Positions 20,326 to 29,448 of a DNA stretch of 64,000 nt are shown here, one piece after another; positions within the stretch are counted from its first letter, which is position 1, and each line of letters opens with the position of its first letter. The translations under genes and the position numbers were made by a program. The notes under the pieces are model-generated. The model worked only from the letters and a program-made list of their open reading frames with translations, did no database searches and had not been told where the DNA came from. Location: NCBI RefSeq assembly GCF_003583935.1, contig NZ_QYRN01000003.1, positions 62,001 through 126,000 of the forward strand. Reading direction: 5' to 3'. This DNA is from Aureimonas flava. Lineage in GTDB: Bacteria > Pseudomonadota > Alphaproteobacteria > Rhizobiales > Rhizobiaceae.

Positions 20326-20778
20326 TCAGCGTACTCCCACTGCGATCGCCGGGCGGGCGATCGACTTGAGGTCGGGCATGGGGATGGCGTCGCCCTTCAA
20401 CACGATCTCCTCCAGCGGGATCAGCGAACGGAGGCGCTTCAGCCCCTCGAAGTTCCGCTCGCGCTGGACGAGGTCCACGACGTCCTGGATGCCGGACCGG
20501 ATGTCCGGCGACGAGAACGCGGCGAGAAGCGAGGGATAGGTCCTGTCGAACAGTGCGCGGGCCTCGGCGGCGCCGGCCGGGTCGATCAGCATGAGCTGGA
20601 TCACGAAGTAGAGCTGGCGCAGCGGGGTGGTCGCGTCGTCGGCCTGCATGACATGGCTTTCCAGGAGGAAGGTCACGTCGTTCATGAACTCGAGATGGGT
20701 CTTGCGGTCGACGCGCATCACCGCGCCGTTGACGAATATCCGCTCGCCGGCGCGCAGCGTGATCCGAAGCGTGGACAT
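20326..20778 (-). CDS. flbT: Flagellin mRNA regulator FlbT
   Basis: This 150-residue cytoplasmic regulator opens with the family motif LRITLRAGERIFVNGAVMRV and continues with a helical region. FlbT in alphaproteobacteria binds the 5' leader of flagellin mRNA and tunes its translation and stability, working against FlaF. It is adjacent to flaF, the usual pairing. Its likely target here is the flagellin gene at 33350-34180, which has a long leader. Confidence 0.94.
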   Translation of the reverse strand: MSTLRITLRAGERIFVNGAVMRVDRKTHLEFMNDVTFLLESHVMQADDATTPLRQLYFVIQLMLIDPAGAAEARALFDRTYPSLLAAFSSPDIRSGIQDVVDLVQRERNFEGLKRLRSLIPLEEIVLKGDAIPMPDLKSIARPAIAVGVR

Positions 20779-20780
20779 GC

Positions 20781-21131
20781 CTATTCTCCGAGCCCGTCGC
20801 GGATCATGGCGGTGATCTCGATCATCGCCGAGAAGTCGTCGCTGCGTCCGAGGCGGATCGCCTCGGCTTCGCGCATGATCCAGAGGCCGATCGAGATCAG
20901 CGCCGCGCGAAGCTCCTCGGGCAGGGTGTTCTCGGCGTTTGCCAGGTCTTCGACCAGCACGCTCCAGAGGCTGCGCGTCAGATAGATCGCCTCGACGGCC
21001 TCGCGCGACTTGGGACCGGCCGCCTGCGCGCGCTGGAGCGCGTCGACGGTGCGGTCGAGCGCCTCACGCTCCCGGTCGCGGGCCGTCGCGGAACTCTCCG
21101 AACTGACTTCCGCATAGGAAAACTGATACAT
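20781..21131 (-). CDS. flaF: Flagellin synthesis regulator FlaF
   Basis: This 116-residue helical protein of the FlaF family starts MYQFSYAEV and contains the conserved LTRSLWSVLVEDLANAENTLP segment. FlaF supports flagellin production and counters FlbT. It is encoded two bases upstream of flbT and 65 bases after flgL. No nucleic-acid-binding motif is obvious. Confidence 0.92.
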   Translation of the reverse strand: MYQFSYAEVSSESSATARDREREALDRTVDALQRAQAAGPKSREAVEAIYLTRSLWSVLVEDLANAENTLPEELRAALISIGLWIMREAEAIRLGRSDDFSAMIEITAMIRDGLGE

Positions 21132-21196
21132 GCTTCATGTCCCGTGAGGCTGGATCGCGGTGGGCGGCAGGAGGAGCGGCTGGATCGAGTGGGTCG

Positions 21197-22252
21197 TTAC
21201 AGGTAGTTCAGAAGGCTCAGGTTCTGCAGCCGTCCGGTGACGGTGTAGGAAGCCTGCAACTGCGTCTCCAAGGCGGTCACGCGCAGCCCCGCCTCGGTCG
21301 CATCCACCCCCTCCAGGCGATCGATCGCGTTCTGGACGAGGGTCTTCTGCGTGGCCAGCGTGGTGTCGGCGAGCGACACACGATTGAGCCGCGTTCCGAC
21401 CTGCGCTTCGAGGGCGGTGGTTCCGTCGATGCCCGCGTTGATCCGCGAGAGCGCGGCGTCGGCGACTTCCTTGCGAGCCGCGCTGCTCATGTTCTCGAGG
21501 CCGATGCTGTTCATCAGCGAGTATGCCGCGGCGATCTTGCGGAAGGCTGACGCGTCGGTGCTGAGCGAGGATTCGATCGTCTCGGTCTTGGAGATGCGCG
21601 AGACGATCGGCGTGTCCGACGCGTTCGACCAATCGGCCCAGCTCTCGTCGTCGAAGGAGTCGTCGAACTTGTATCCCAGCGGATGGCCGTCGGCCGACAG
21701 ATAGCTCTTCAGATCCTCGGCCGAGATGGTCGCGGCCGTCACCGTGGTGCCCTTGTCGGCGCTCAGGGCATCGAGGAAGCCCTGAAAGTTCGCGGCGACC
21801 TTGCTGCTGGCGTCCTGCATCGGCGTCTGGTCGGTCTGCGCGCCGGCGAAAAGGAACTGCCCGGTGACGTTGACGTTCAGCGCGCCGATCATCGAGCTCA
21901 GCGCCGAAGCCGCCGTGTCCTGCGCCGACTTCACCGCCACCGAGTTGCCGACGTCGCTCGCCAGCGTCGTGAGCGTGGTCATCATGCTCTGCGCCGACGT
22001 TCGCACGCCGTCCAGCGTATCGCTCATCACCTCCAGGCGGCTCGTCACCAGCTTGTTGGAATCCAGCATCTTCTGAATGCTGGTTTCCTGCGAGTGATAC
22101 TGCACCGCCTCGCCGCTCAGCCGCCCGAGCGTCAGCCCGACATCGGCGTAGCGACCCGAGCTCAGTTCGGTGTTGGCATCCTTCAGCTCCGTCTGGAGCC
22201 GCATGATGGTGGCGCGGGTGGCGGCGTTGAAGGAGAGCGAGGAAATGGACAT
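21197..22252 (-). CDS. flgL: Hook-filament junction protein FlgL
   Basis: This 351-residue HAP3 protein of the flagellin superfamily has an N-terminal helical region (MSISSLSFNAATRATIMRLQ) and a C-terminal helical region ending GRLQNLSLLNYL. It joins the hook-associated protein FlgK to the filament. The ATG at 22252 matches the typical N-terminus; a TTG three codons upstream is the alternative. It follows flgK by 15 bases in the same operon. Confidence 0.9.
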   Translation of the reverse strand: MSISSLSFNAATRATIMRLQTELKDANTELSSGRYADVGLTLGRLSGEAVQYHSQETSIQKMLDSNKLVTSRLEVMSDTLDGVRTSAQSMMTTLTTLASDVGNSVAVKSAQDTAASALSSMIGALNVNVTGQFLFAGAQTDQTPMQDASSKVAANFQGFLDALSADKGTTVTAATISAEDLKSYLSADGHPLGYKFDDSFDDESWADWSNASDTPIVSRISKTETIESSLSTDASAFRKIAAAYSLMNSIGLENMSSAARKEVADAALSRINAGIDGTTALEAQVGTRLNRVSLADTTLATQKTLVQNAIDRLEGVDATEAGLRVTALETQLQASYTVTGRLQNLSLLNYL

Positions 22253-22267
22253 GGCAAGCAAGGTCCG

Positions 22268-24061
22268 TCAGAAGGATTCGAGAAGCTGGGACAACATCTG
22301 GTCGACCGTCGAGATGATCTTCGCCGACGCCTGGTAGGAGCGTTCGAGCTCGATCAGGCGTGTCAGCTCGACATCGAGGTTGATGCCGGTCTCGCTGGAA
22401 AGCGTTTCGCTCGTCTTCGTCACCAGCGTCGACATGGAGGTGACGGACGTCGCCGCGGCCGATCGCTGTTCCTGGACCCAACCGACCGACGACGAAGCGT
22501 AGCCGGCTAGGCTGGTCAGGGGGTTGGCGCCGGAAGCGGTGGAGAAGGAGCGCGTCGCTTCCATCGCGGACGTGAGCGCCACGATGCGGTCGCTGTAGCC
22601 GGCAAGCTTGGTGGGGGAGCCGGGGTTGAAGTCGTAGCTGACGCCGTCGCGGATCATGGTCGGCGTCGTGGTCAGGCCGGAGGCCAGCGACAGGGTGGCG
22701 CTGAGACCGGCGTAGACGGGCTCGGCGGCCGGCGTTCCGGTGCCCGCCGCGACGCCGGCCGCCGCGAGGTTCGCTGAAAGCCCCGAGACGGAGAAGCCGA
22801 TGCTGTCGCCGATGCCCGTCGCCGTCATCGACAGCGCCGTTCCGTCGCTGGCGACCGAGATCCGCCCTGCGCCCAGGGCGGTGCCGCCCGTCGTCTTGGC
22901 CTCGGCCACCAGGGTCTGGAGACACTGCGCGAAGGCGTCCGGCGTCGCCAGGTCATCGGCGGTCAGCGTACCGGACGCCTGGTAGGCAGTGCCCTCGTAG
23001 GTGACGGTGAAGGACACGTCCATGCTGCCGGAGAAGGCGGTCGTGTCGGTCAGGCTGCCGACCGCGACGGGTCCCGTCGTGGTGGAGAGGTCCTGCGTCG
23101 AGGTGAAGATGCCCGTCTTGGCGACGCCCGAACCGGTCGGGTCGAACTCGCTGAAGGCCGAGATCAGGCCGCGCGCGAGTTCGTCGAGCTGCGCGCCGTA
23201 GGTGTTGGCGATCTTGTCGCGCACGTCGGTCAGGCCGACGACCATGCCGCTCTTGACGGGCATGTAGGAGTTCGCGCCGGTGACGGCGACGCCGTCGATA
23301 TAGAGCGCGTTGCCCTCCTCGCCGGGAACGAGCGAGCTCGTCGGCTGGAACGAGACGGTGCGCGCGTTGGTCTCGAGGAGCGTGACGCCGGAATCGGTGT
23401 AGAGCACCATGTCGTTGCCGGCGCGGATGTTGGCGTTGACGCCGACATACTGCGACAGCTCGGTGACCAGACGGTCGCGCTGATCGGTCTGGTCGGTGAC
23501 GTCGTTGCCCTTCGCCGTGCCGGAGACGATCTGCCGGTTGACCGACTCGAGCTCGCCGAGGATCCGGTTCATGTCGGACGCCGCGGTCGCCAGCTTGGTG
23601 TCGGCGTCGCGGCGGAGCGTGGCGACCGTATCGGCACTGGAGCGGATCGTCGTCACCAGATCCTGCGCGGACTGGACGGCGCTACGGGCCAGATCGTAGT
23701 TGCCCGGCGTATTGGCGAGGGTCGAGAGCGCGTCGTTGAGCGCGGCGATCTTGGCCTGCGGGGACTCGGTGGAGTCCGTGTCGCCGAGGATCTCGTTCAG
23801 CCGCGAGTAGGCGTCCGAATGGGCCACGGACACCTGGAGCTTCGAGGTCGCATCCAGCATGTTGCGGAACAGGACGGAATTCGACGCCTGGCTGATCGAG
23901 GTGACGGTGACCGTTCCCGCGGAACCGGAGACCACGTTGGCGATCTTGCGGGTCGCCCCCGCCGTGTTGACGTTCGCGATGTTGCTCGACACGACTTGCG
24001 TCTGAAGCTGCGACGCGGCCAGCGACGATTTGGCAGTGTTCAACGCGGCGGAAAGCGACAT
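22268..24061 (-). CDS. flgK: Hook-associated protein FlgK
   Basis: This 597-residue HAP1 has the rod/hook-family N-terminal motif SNIANVNTAGATRK and the C-terminal tract LTRLIELERSYQASAKIIST, which assemble as the two-helix core. Between them is a Thr/Ser/Gly-rich variable region. It caps the hook and connects to FlgL. It sits between flgE and flgL, and a GC hairpin lies in the 98-base gap after flgE. Confidence 0.94.
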   Translation of the reverse strand: MSLSAALNTAKSSLAASQLQTQVVSSNIANVNTAGATRKIANVVSGSAGTVTVTSISQASNSVLFRNMLDATSKLQVSVAHSDAYSRLNEILGDTDSTESPQAKIAALNDALSTLANTPGNYDLARSAVQSAQDLVTTIRSSADTVATLRRDADTKLATAASDMNRILGELESVNRQIVSGTAKGNDVTDQTDQRDRLVTELSQYVGVNANIRAGNDMVLYTDSGVTLLETNARTVSFQPTSSLVPGEEGNALYIDGVAVTGANSYMPVKSGMVVGLTDVRDKIANTYGAQLDELARGLISAFSEFDPTGSGVAKTGIFTSTQDLSTTTGPVAVGSLTDTTAFSGSMDVSFTVTYEGTAYQASGTLTADDLATPDAFAQCLQTLVAEAKTTGGTALGAGRISVASDGTALSMTATGIGDSIGFSVSGLSANLAAAGVAAGTGTPAAEPVYAGLSATLSLASGLTTTPTMIRDGVSYDFNPGSPTKLAGYSDRIVALTSAMEATRSFSTASGANPLTSLAGYASSSVGWVQEQRSAAATSVTSMSTLVTKTSETLSSETGINLDVELTRLIELERSYQASAKIISTVDQMLSQLLESF

Positions 24062-24102
24062 GGGAACGTTCCGGGAGGACGGGAGTAACGAGGTTGTCGG
24101 CG

Positions 24103-24126
24103 GCGCGCCGCGACGGGGCGGCGCGC
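24103..24126 (-). terminator. GC hairpin in the flgE-flgK gap
   Basis: GCGCGCCGC and GCGGCGCGC are perfect 9-bp arms around a six-base loop. It lies 34 bases after the flgE stop in the transcribed direction and has no T run behind it. It may partially terminate transcription so that flgE (many copies per hook) exceeds flgK. Confidence 0.4.
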
Positions 24127-24159
24127 ACGACCATCAGGGCTCCGGAGGAGCCGCCGGCC

Positions 24160-25524
24160 TCAGCGCTTGAGGTTGACCAGCACGTCCATGATTTCCGAGC
24201 CGGTCTGGAAGACCTTGGAGTTGGCGGTGTAGGATCGCTGGCTCTCGATCATGGTGGTGAGTTCGGAGGCGAGATCGACGGTGGAGCTTTCCAGCGCGCC
24301 CGACACGAGCTTGCCGAAACCGTCGGACCCGCCGAAGCCCATCAGCACACTGCCGGACTCGAGGCTCGGCGCGAAGGCGTTGCCCGACAGCACGGTCATG
24401 TTGTCGGCGGCCTCCACGCGCGCCAGCGGGATCTTGTAGAGATCGCGGTAGGTGCCGGAGGTGAAGGTGGCGCGGACCGTGCCGTCCTCGCCGACGCTGA
24501 TCGTGTCGATCACCTCGGCGGGGTTGCCGTTGACCGTCGCCTTGAGGGGCTGGTTGTCGCCGAAGAGCTGGGTCGTGGCGCTGATGTCGAGCTTGAAGGC
24601 GCTCGAGCCGCCGATGCTCGCGTCGGACAGGTCGATGCTGAGGTACTTGTTGTCGACGCCGGTGATGCCGCTGGCGCCGGTGATCGTCTTCAGCGAGTAG
24701 CCGTTGTCCGGGTCGAATTCGAGGGTCGCCGAGCCGATCGCCGCGCCCGTCGTCACCGGATCGGTGACCGGAACCGCGCTGTAGGGGAAGGGCCGGTTGG
24801 CGCCGGTCGACTGGCCGCGACCGTCGAAGACCGCGACCTCCCACGTGTTCTCGCCCGTCTTGGTGTAGTAGAAGTCCAGCGACACGGGCTCGCCGGAATT
24901 GGTGTAGACGGTGATCGACTTGGAGATCGTCTTGCTCTCCTCCGGCACCGCGTCGGGGTTGGCGGAGGGGAGGCTGGCGGCGTCCTGCGCCACGAAGTTC
25001 TTGTTGAGCGGGATGGTCAGCGTGCCCTCGGTGGTCGGGTTGGCGCTGAGCAGGGAGGCGCTGAGATTGACCTTCTCCAGGCCCGCGAAACCGTTCAGCA
25101 CGTAGTCGGTGCCGGTGGCGCTCACGGGATAGCCTTTCAGGGCGTAGCCGGCGGCGTTCACCAGCGTGCCGTCGGGCTGGCGCGTGAAGGAGCCGGCGCG
25201 CGTCAGCACGGTGCCGCCGTTGCCGTCGTCCACGGCCAGGAAACCGGCACCCGAGATCGCCAGGTCCAGCTTATCGGAATTCACCGAGTTCGCCGTGTAG
25301 GTGAGGCCACCCTGCTCGCTGATGAGCGTGCGGACATTGGCTTCGACGGCGCCGGAGTTGTAGATGCCCTTGCCGTTGGCCAGCATCTGCGAGGTGAACT
25401 CCGTCGTCGCCTGCTTGTAGCCGGTGGTGTTGGAGTTCGCGATGTTCTCCGAAACGGCGCTGAGGCGGGTCGCCTGCGCATTCATGCCGGACACGCTCGT
25501 GCGCATCAGTCCGCCGATACTCAT
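24160..25524 (-). CDS. flgE: Flagellar hook protein FlgE
   Basis: This 454-residue hook subunit has an N-terminal rod/hook motif (ATRLSAVSENIANSNTTGYK), FlgE D1/D2 beta-domains in the middle, and the C-terminal core around ELTTMIESQRSYTANSKVFQT. It is first in the block A structural operon, preceded by a 188-base gap with a strong hairpin terminator for rem and AT-rich promoter-like sequence. The length is in the usual hook-protein range. Confidence 0.95.
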   Translation of the reverse strand: MSIGGLMRTSVSGMNAQATRLSAVSENIANSNTTGYKQATTEFTSQMLANGKGIYNSGAVEANVRTLISEQGGLTYTANSVNSDKLDLAISGAGFLAVDDGNGGTVLTRAGSFTRQPDGTLVNAAGYALKGYPVSATGTDYVLNGFAGLEKVNLSASLLSANPTTEGTLTIPLNKNFVAQDAASLPSANPDAVPEESKTISKSITVYTNSGEPVSLDFYYTKTGENTWEVAVFDGRGQSTGANRPFPYSAVPVTDPVTTGAAIGSATLEFDPDNGYSLKTITGASGITGVDNKYLSIDLSDASIGGSSAFKLDISATTQLFGDNQPLKATVNGNPAEVIDTISVGEDGTVRATFTSGTYRDLYKIPLARVEAADNMTVLSGNAFAPSLESGSVLMGFGGSDGFGKLVSGALESSTVDLASELTTMIESQRSYTANSKVFQTGSEIMDVLVNLKR

Positions 25525-25641
25525 ACTGCCAGCCTCATCCGTTACCTGGGGTTACGATCACACTAGTGGGAGTGCCTTGCGCGAAGCTGCTGTCACATAT
25601 AATTTAAATAACGCAGGATTAACCATTTCTTCATAAATCAT

Positions 25642-25669
25642 AAGGCCCGGCATCTTCATGCCGGGCCTT
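25642..25669 (-). terminator. Terminator downstream of rem
   Basis: AAGGCCCGGCAT and ATGCCGGGCCTT form a perfect 12-bp stem with a CTTC loop, 43 bases beyond the rem stop. On the minus strand it is followed by an A/T-rich tail (ATTATGATTTATG). It should insulate rem from the flgE operon, which would then have its own promoter in 25525-25641. Confidence 0.75.
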
Positions 25670-25712
25670 ACAAGTATTTCCAGGATGAATGCTTGAAGCG
25701 TCGCGTGCGAAG

Positions 25713-26384
25713 TCAGACGCCGATGCCGTAGCCGAGGTAACGCTTGGAGGAAACGGGATCGTAGCCGAGGCGCATCTTCAGCTTCTTGCGCAGCTTCGAG
25801 ATGTGGCTCTCGATCACGTTCTCCTCGACGTTCTCGTCGAAGATGCCGTAGATCGCGCTGAAGAGCTGCTGCTTGGAAACGCGGCGCCCCTTGTTGGCGA
25901 CCAGATATTCGAGGATGCGGCGCTCGCGGCGGGGGAGAACCATCGGCTGGCCGGCGACTTCCGCGTCGCGCCCGTCGGCGAACACGCAGATCTCGTCCAC
26001 CACGGTCTTGGCGCGGTCGACGGCGACCTCGCGGCGGCGGATGGCGCCGACGCGGGCCAGGATCTCCTTCACGTGGACCGGCTTGGCGACGACATCGTCG
26101 ATGCCGGCGGCGAAGAGGTCGAGCGTGGAGTTGAGCGCCTTGGCCTCGGCCAGCGCGATCATCGGGGCGGTGGAGCGGCTGCGCACGAGGCGGGTGAAGG
26201 CGCCGCGCTCGGGAAAGTCGCCGAGCAGGAAGGCCTCGACGGCCGACAGGTCGTTGTCGGACGCGGTCTCGACCCAGTCGCGGAACTCGTCCACGCCGAA
26301 GCCGGCGGAGGAGACACCTTCCGTCCCGAAGAGGGACTTGTAGCCGTTCGTGACCAGCTCGCGATTGTCCACAACTACGATCAT
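25713..26384 (-). CDS. rem: Rem, OmpR-like orphan activator of flagellar genes
   Basis: This 223-residue protein has the size known for Rem of Sinorhizobium, the class IB activator of exponential-phase motility. The N-terminal receiver-like domain is atypical: where the phosphoacceptor Asp is expected there is Glu50 (DLSAVEAFLLG), while the conserved Lys remains in AKPVHVKEI. The C-terminal winged-helix shows RRERRILEYLVANKGRRVSK and VIESHISKLRKKLK. The start at ATG 26384 has GGGGA just upstream; an upstream in-frame start would add 13 residues. The Glu suggests activity controlled by abundance rather than phosphorylation. It probably activates neighbouring flagellar operons. Confidence 0.9.
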   Translation of the reverse strand: MIVVVDNRELVTNGYKSLFGTEGVSSAGFGVDEFRDWVETASDNDLSAVEAFLLGDFPERGAFTRLVRSRSTAPMIALAEAKALNSTLDLFAAGIDDVVAKPVHVKEILARVGAIRRREVAVDRAKTVVDEICVFADGRDAEVAGQPMVLPRRERRILEYLVANKGRRVSKQQLFSAIYGIFDENVEENVIESHISKLRKKLKMRLGYDPVSSKRYLGYGIGV

Positions 26385-26701
26385 CTGTCCCCGCCGCGTG
26401 ACTTGCGTTTCGTTAGGAAACAAATAACCAATCCGAGCCGAATCGGACCATCCCCAAAAATAACTATAGGGTTAACGGCGGGTTACCGATCGAACAGGTT
26501 TTCGACTTTTTATCAATCGGTTAACCAACACGCTTCCGATCTCGCCTTAACGCTCTCAGCTCGATTTTCAACCTATAGGCGATTTCTGACGCCAGGCTTG
26601 CAACCGTTCGAGGTGACGGCGAGATCCGTCCGTTTCCGTGGCGGACGGACGTGCGAGGGGCACCGCCGAGCGCTTGGCCCGGCGGCGCCCCGGTGTCGGC
26701 A
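26385..26701. promoter_or_regulatory. AT-rich gap upstream of rem with GGTTA(A/C)C motifs
   Basis: These 317 bases separate fliK (ending at 26702) from rem, both on the minus strand. The part nearest rem (26400-26530) is clearly AT-richer than its surroundings and holds GGTTAAC at 26469, GGTTACC at 26481 and the palindrome GGTTAACC at 26519. The rest (26580-26701) is GC-rich, with no convincing gene or terminator. It presumably contains the rem promoter and binding sites for an upstream regulator. Confidence 0.5.
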
Positions 26702-28138
26702 TCACAGGTAGGTGGAACCCGAGCGCGACGTCGCCGACGCGGTGTCGTCCGCGCTGCGGGACGGCGCCTGGCGACGTGACGGCTGCTCCTGCGAGCCGCC
26801 GGACTGTTCGCGCGTCTGCGAACGCCCGTCGCCTTGCTGGCCGCCGGCGGCATCGCGCTGCTGCGAACCGGCGGCGTTGCCGTCGGCGGTTCGGATCTGG
26901 CCGCTGTCGCGGGTGACCACGGAGATGGCCGCATCGTCCAGCGAGAAGCCCGCATGCTCGAGGAGCTTGCGCAGGGAGGCCTGATCGTCGAGGAGCATCG
27001 AGGCGGTGTCGCTGCGGCTCGCGGCGAGCTCCAGCGTCAGGCGCCCCTCGTTGAGGCGCAGGGACACGTCCACGGTTCCCAGGTGCTCGGGATGCAACTG
27101 AATGGTCAGGGTCTTGAGCGCGCCGCCGCCGGCGCGCATGCGCAGATGAGCGTCGCTCGTGGTCGAAGCCGCCGGGGCCGAAGCCTGTCCCGGATCGCCC
27201 AGCGCCTCCATGATCGGTCCGGCCACCTGGCCCGCCAGGTTGTAGGGCGATGCGGCGGAAATCGTTCCCGAGCCGGCCACCGCGTCCGCCCCCTTGGCGG
27301 CGCTGCGGCGCGCGGCCAGTTCCGCGAGCGCCGACTGCGAGGCCGCCGAGCCGTCGCGGCCCGTCTCGCCGCCCGAGCGGTCACCGCCGGCCCGTCCGAG
27401 ACGGGCGAGCGCCTCGTCGAAGCGCATCGGCGGAAGCCCGTCGTCCTGGGATGCCGTCGATGCACTCCCCTCGCCCGCCATGACGGCGGCGGCAGTCGCC
27501 GACTTGAGCTTCGCTCCGTCCGCCAGCTTCGCCGCCACGGCGTCCGCGCCGGATGCGGTCTTCGTGACATCGGCCTGCCCCGCCGCGTCCGCCGACGCAG
27601 CGCCTGCCCCTTCCACCAGAACCATTCCGTCCTGGCGCGGCTCGAAATGCGTTTCCATGCGCAGGACGTCGAGCTTCATGGAGCCCTTGCCCTTGCCGTT
27701 CGGCGTTTCCGACGCGTCGATCGGACCGGGGTCCGGTTCGGCCGTCGCCGGCACGCCGCTCTGCTCCTTTGCCTCCTCGGCGGCGGGCGCACCGCCCTTC
27801 GGCTGGGCCGCCTTCTGCGCGGTCAGGGAAGCAAGCGCGCCCAGGAGGGATTGCATCGGAGCCGCCTCGGAGCCGGCCTCGCCCGACGCCTCGGCTTCAT
27901 CTCCGGCGGCGCTCGCGTTGTCCGACCCCTCGTCCTTCGCCTCCGTCGCGGCGGCGGAACCGGCATCCGTCGTCGCCTTCCCGGCCCTGTCGTTGGAATT
28001 GGCCGACCGCCGGCCTTCGGCGTCCCGCACCGCCCGTCCGAAGGCGTCGCCCATCGCGCCGCGCTCGGCGTCCGCGTTGGCGGACGGTCGCGCGGGGCCG
28101 TCCTTGTCGAGCGGAGCAAGCGACAGATCGATCTTCAT
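26702..28138 (-). CDS. fliK: Hook-length control protein FliK (rhizobial MotD)
   Basis: This 478-residue secreted ruler has a long, disordered, Ala/Gly/Asp/Glu-rich N-terminal part and a compact C-terminal FliK domain (about residues 335-420) with LTIQLHPEHLGTVDVSLRLN, followed by a Gln/Ser/Arg-rich tail. The C-domain is what signals FlhB to switch export specificity. In rhizobia this gene was first named motD and lies behind motB and motC, exactly as here. Its ATG overlaps the motC stop by four bases. Confidence 0.88.
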   Translation of the reverse strand: MKIDLSLAPLDKDGPARPSANADAERGAMGDAFGRAVRDAEGRRSANSNDRAGKATTDAGSAAATEAKDEGSDNASAAGDEAEASGEAGSEAAPMQSLLGALASLTAQKAAQPKGGAPAAEEAKEQSGVPATAEPDPGPIDASETPNGKGKGSMKLDVLRMETHFEPRQDGMVLVEGAGAASADAAGQADVTKTASGADAVAAKLADGAKLKSATAAAVMAGEGSASTASQDDGLPPMRFDEALARLGRAGGDRSGGETGRDGSAASQSALAELAARRSAAKGADAVAGSGTISAASPYNLAGQVAGPIMEALGDPGQASAPAASTTSDAHLRMRAGGGALKTLTIQLHPEHLGTVDVSLRLNEGRLTLELAASRSDTASMLLDDQASLRKLLEHAGFSLDDAAISVVTRDSGQIRTADGNAAGSQQRDAAGGQQGDGRSQTREQSGGSQEQPSRRQAPSRSADDTASATSRSGSTYL

Positions 28139-29448
28139 GGGTCGGATTTCTTCATTTCATGGGATGCGGCATCGAGGGCGGCGCGCGCCCGCGACAGGAT
28201 GGTGGACGTCTCCGGCGGGTCCGGCGGCACGTTGCTCGCTTCCGACAGGAGGGCCGGCTTGACCATCGAATCGAGGACCGAATAGGCGGCGTCGAGCAGC
28301 TTTGCGTCCTCCGCGTGGAGGAGATCGCGATCGATCCCGTCGAGGGCCGCACGCGAGGCGTCCTGCCCGTCCACACCCAGGGAGGACGCGGCGTGATAGA
28401 GGACGGCGCGCGCCAGGTCGCCGGGTTGCAGCTCCCCGAGCTCGACCGCGCGGTCGGAGGCGATGGCGGCGAAGCGGAGGTTGCCGGACACGAGCGAACG
28501 GCGGGCGGCCGCCAGATAGAGCCGCTGCCGCCGGTCCACGGGCAGCGCGTCGACCACCGCGTCCATCGTCAGGAGCGCGGCGTGCGCATCGGGCATCGCG
28601 CGCCCGACGACCATGGCGACGTAGCGCGTCTCGAAATTGGAGACGTAGCTGGAATCGTGGAACGCGTCGAAGTAGCGGCGCGCGAGCCGGTCACCGCCCT
28701 GGTGGTCGCCGCTCTCGTCCACCAGCGGGACGCCGAGCCGAAGCGCCGCCTCCTCGATCAGCGTGCCGGGCGCGAGGAGCCGAGCGCGCGTGAGGTTCTC
28801 GATCGCCTCGGCGGGCTGGTCGAACTGGTGGATCTGGCCGAGCGCGAGGCTGACCTGCGCCGCCAGAACCGGCTCCAGCGCGTCCACGGACACGGCTTCG
28901 AGCTTCTTCGCGGCGGCCGGAAGGTCGTTGCGGACATAGGCGAGCGCGCCCTCGAACAGCGGCTTCTCGCCTTCCGGCAGCCGGTTCTCGCGCAGCAGCG
29001 CCTGGATCACGTCGGGCGTGCCGCCGCTGAAGGTGAAGAGAACCACGGCGCGCGTGTTGCGCGGATCGCTCCAGACCTCGGGCGCCGCTTCCAGGAAGGT
29101 GGCGCCGAAGCGCCGCAGCAGGAGCGCCTGGACGCGGATCGCGCGCACGTTGCCCCGCGCCACCTGATCCTGGAGGAACTGCACGGAGCGCATAACGTCG
29201 AAGGGCATCGGCGAGCGGCTCTGCGACCACTGCGTGTCGCGCCCCTCGGCTAGCGCCGCCGGCGGTTCCTCGCGCGCGGCTCCGCCCTCGCCTTCCGGCT
29301 CGGGCGCCGGTGCGGCGGCGTCGGTCGTCTCGGCTCCGTGCTCCGCGGCGGCGGGCGCGGGCGCGGCGGGCGCCTCCATGCCGCGCGCCGGCAGCATGGA
29401 CACGCCGATCAGCAACGTGCCGAGCAGGAGCCGCAGGGAGTTCCTCAC
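28135..29448 (-). CDS. motC: Periplasmic motility protein MotC
   Basis: This 437-residue protein, close to the length of rhizobial MotC, has an N-terminal secretion signal (hydrophobic run up to about residue 23), an Ala/Pro-rich linker and a long helical, tetratricopeptide-like region. It includes the PFDVMRSVQFLQDQVARGN opening. MotC acts in the periplasm with MotB to adjust stator opening, a feature of rhizobial motors that vary rotation speed. The start is GTG at 29448, overlapping the motB stop (GTGA). It is followed by fliK. Confidence 0.88.
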   Translation of the reverse strand: MRNSLRLLLGTLLIGVSMLPARGMEAPAAPAPAAAEHGAETTDAAAPAPEPEGEGGAAREEPPAALAEGRDTQWSQSRSPMPFDVMRSVQFLQDQVARGNVRAIRVQALLLRRFGATFLEAAPEVWSDPRNTRAVVLFTFSGGTPDVIQALLRENRLPEGEKPLFEGALAYVRNDLPAAAKKLEAVSVDALEPVLAAQVSLALGQIHQFDQPAEAIENLTRARLLAPGTLIEEAALRLGVPLVDESGDHQGGDRLARRYFDAFHDSSYVSNFETRYVAMVVGRAMPDAHAALLTMDAVVDALPVDRRQRLYLAAARRSLVSGNLRFAAIASDRAVELGELQPGDLARAVLYHAASSLGVDGQDASRAALDGIDRDLLHAEDAKLLDAAYSVLDSMVKPALLSEASNVPPDPPETSTILSRARAALDAASHEMKKSDP

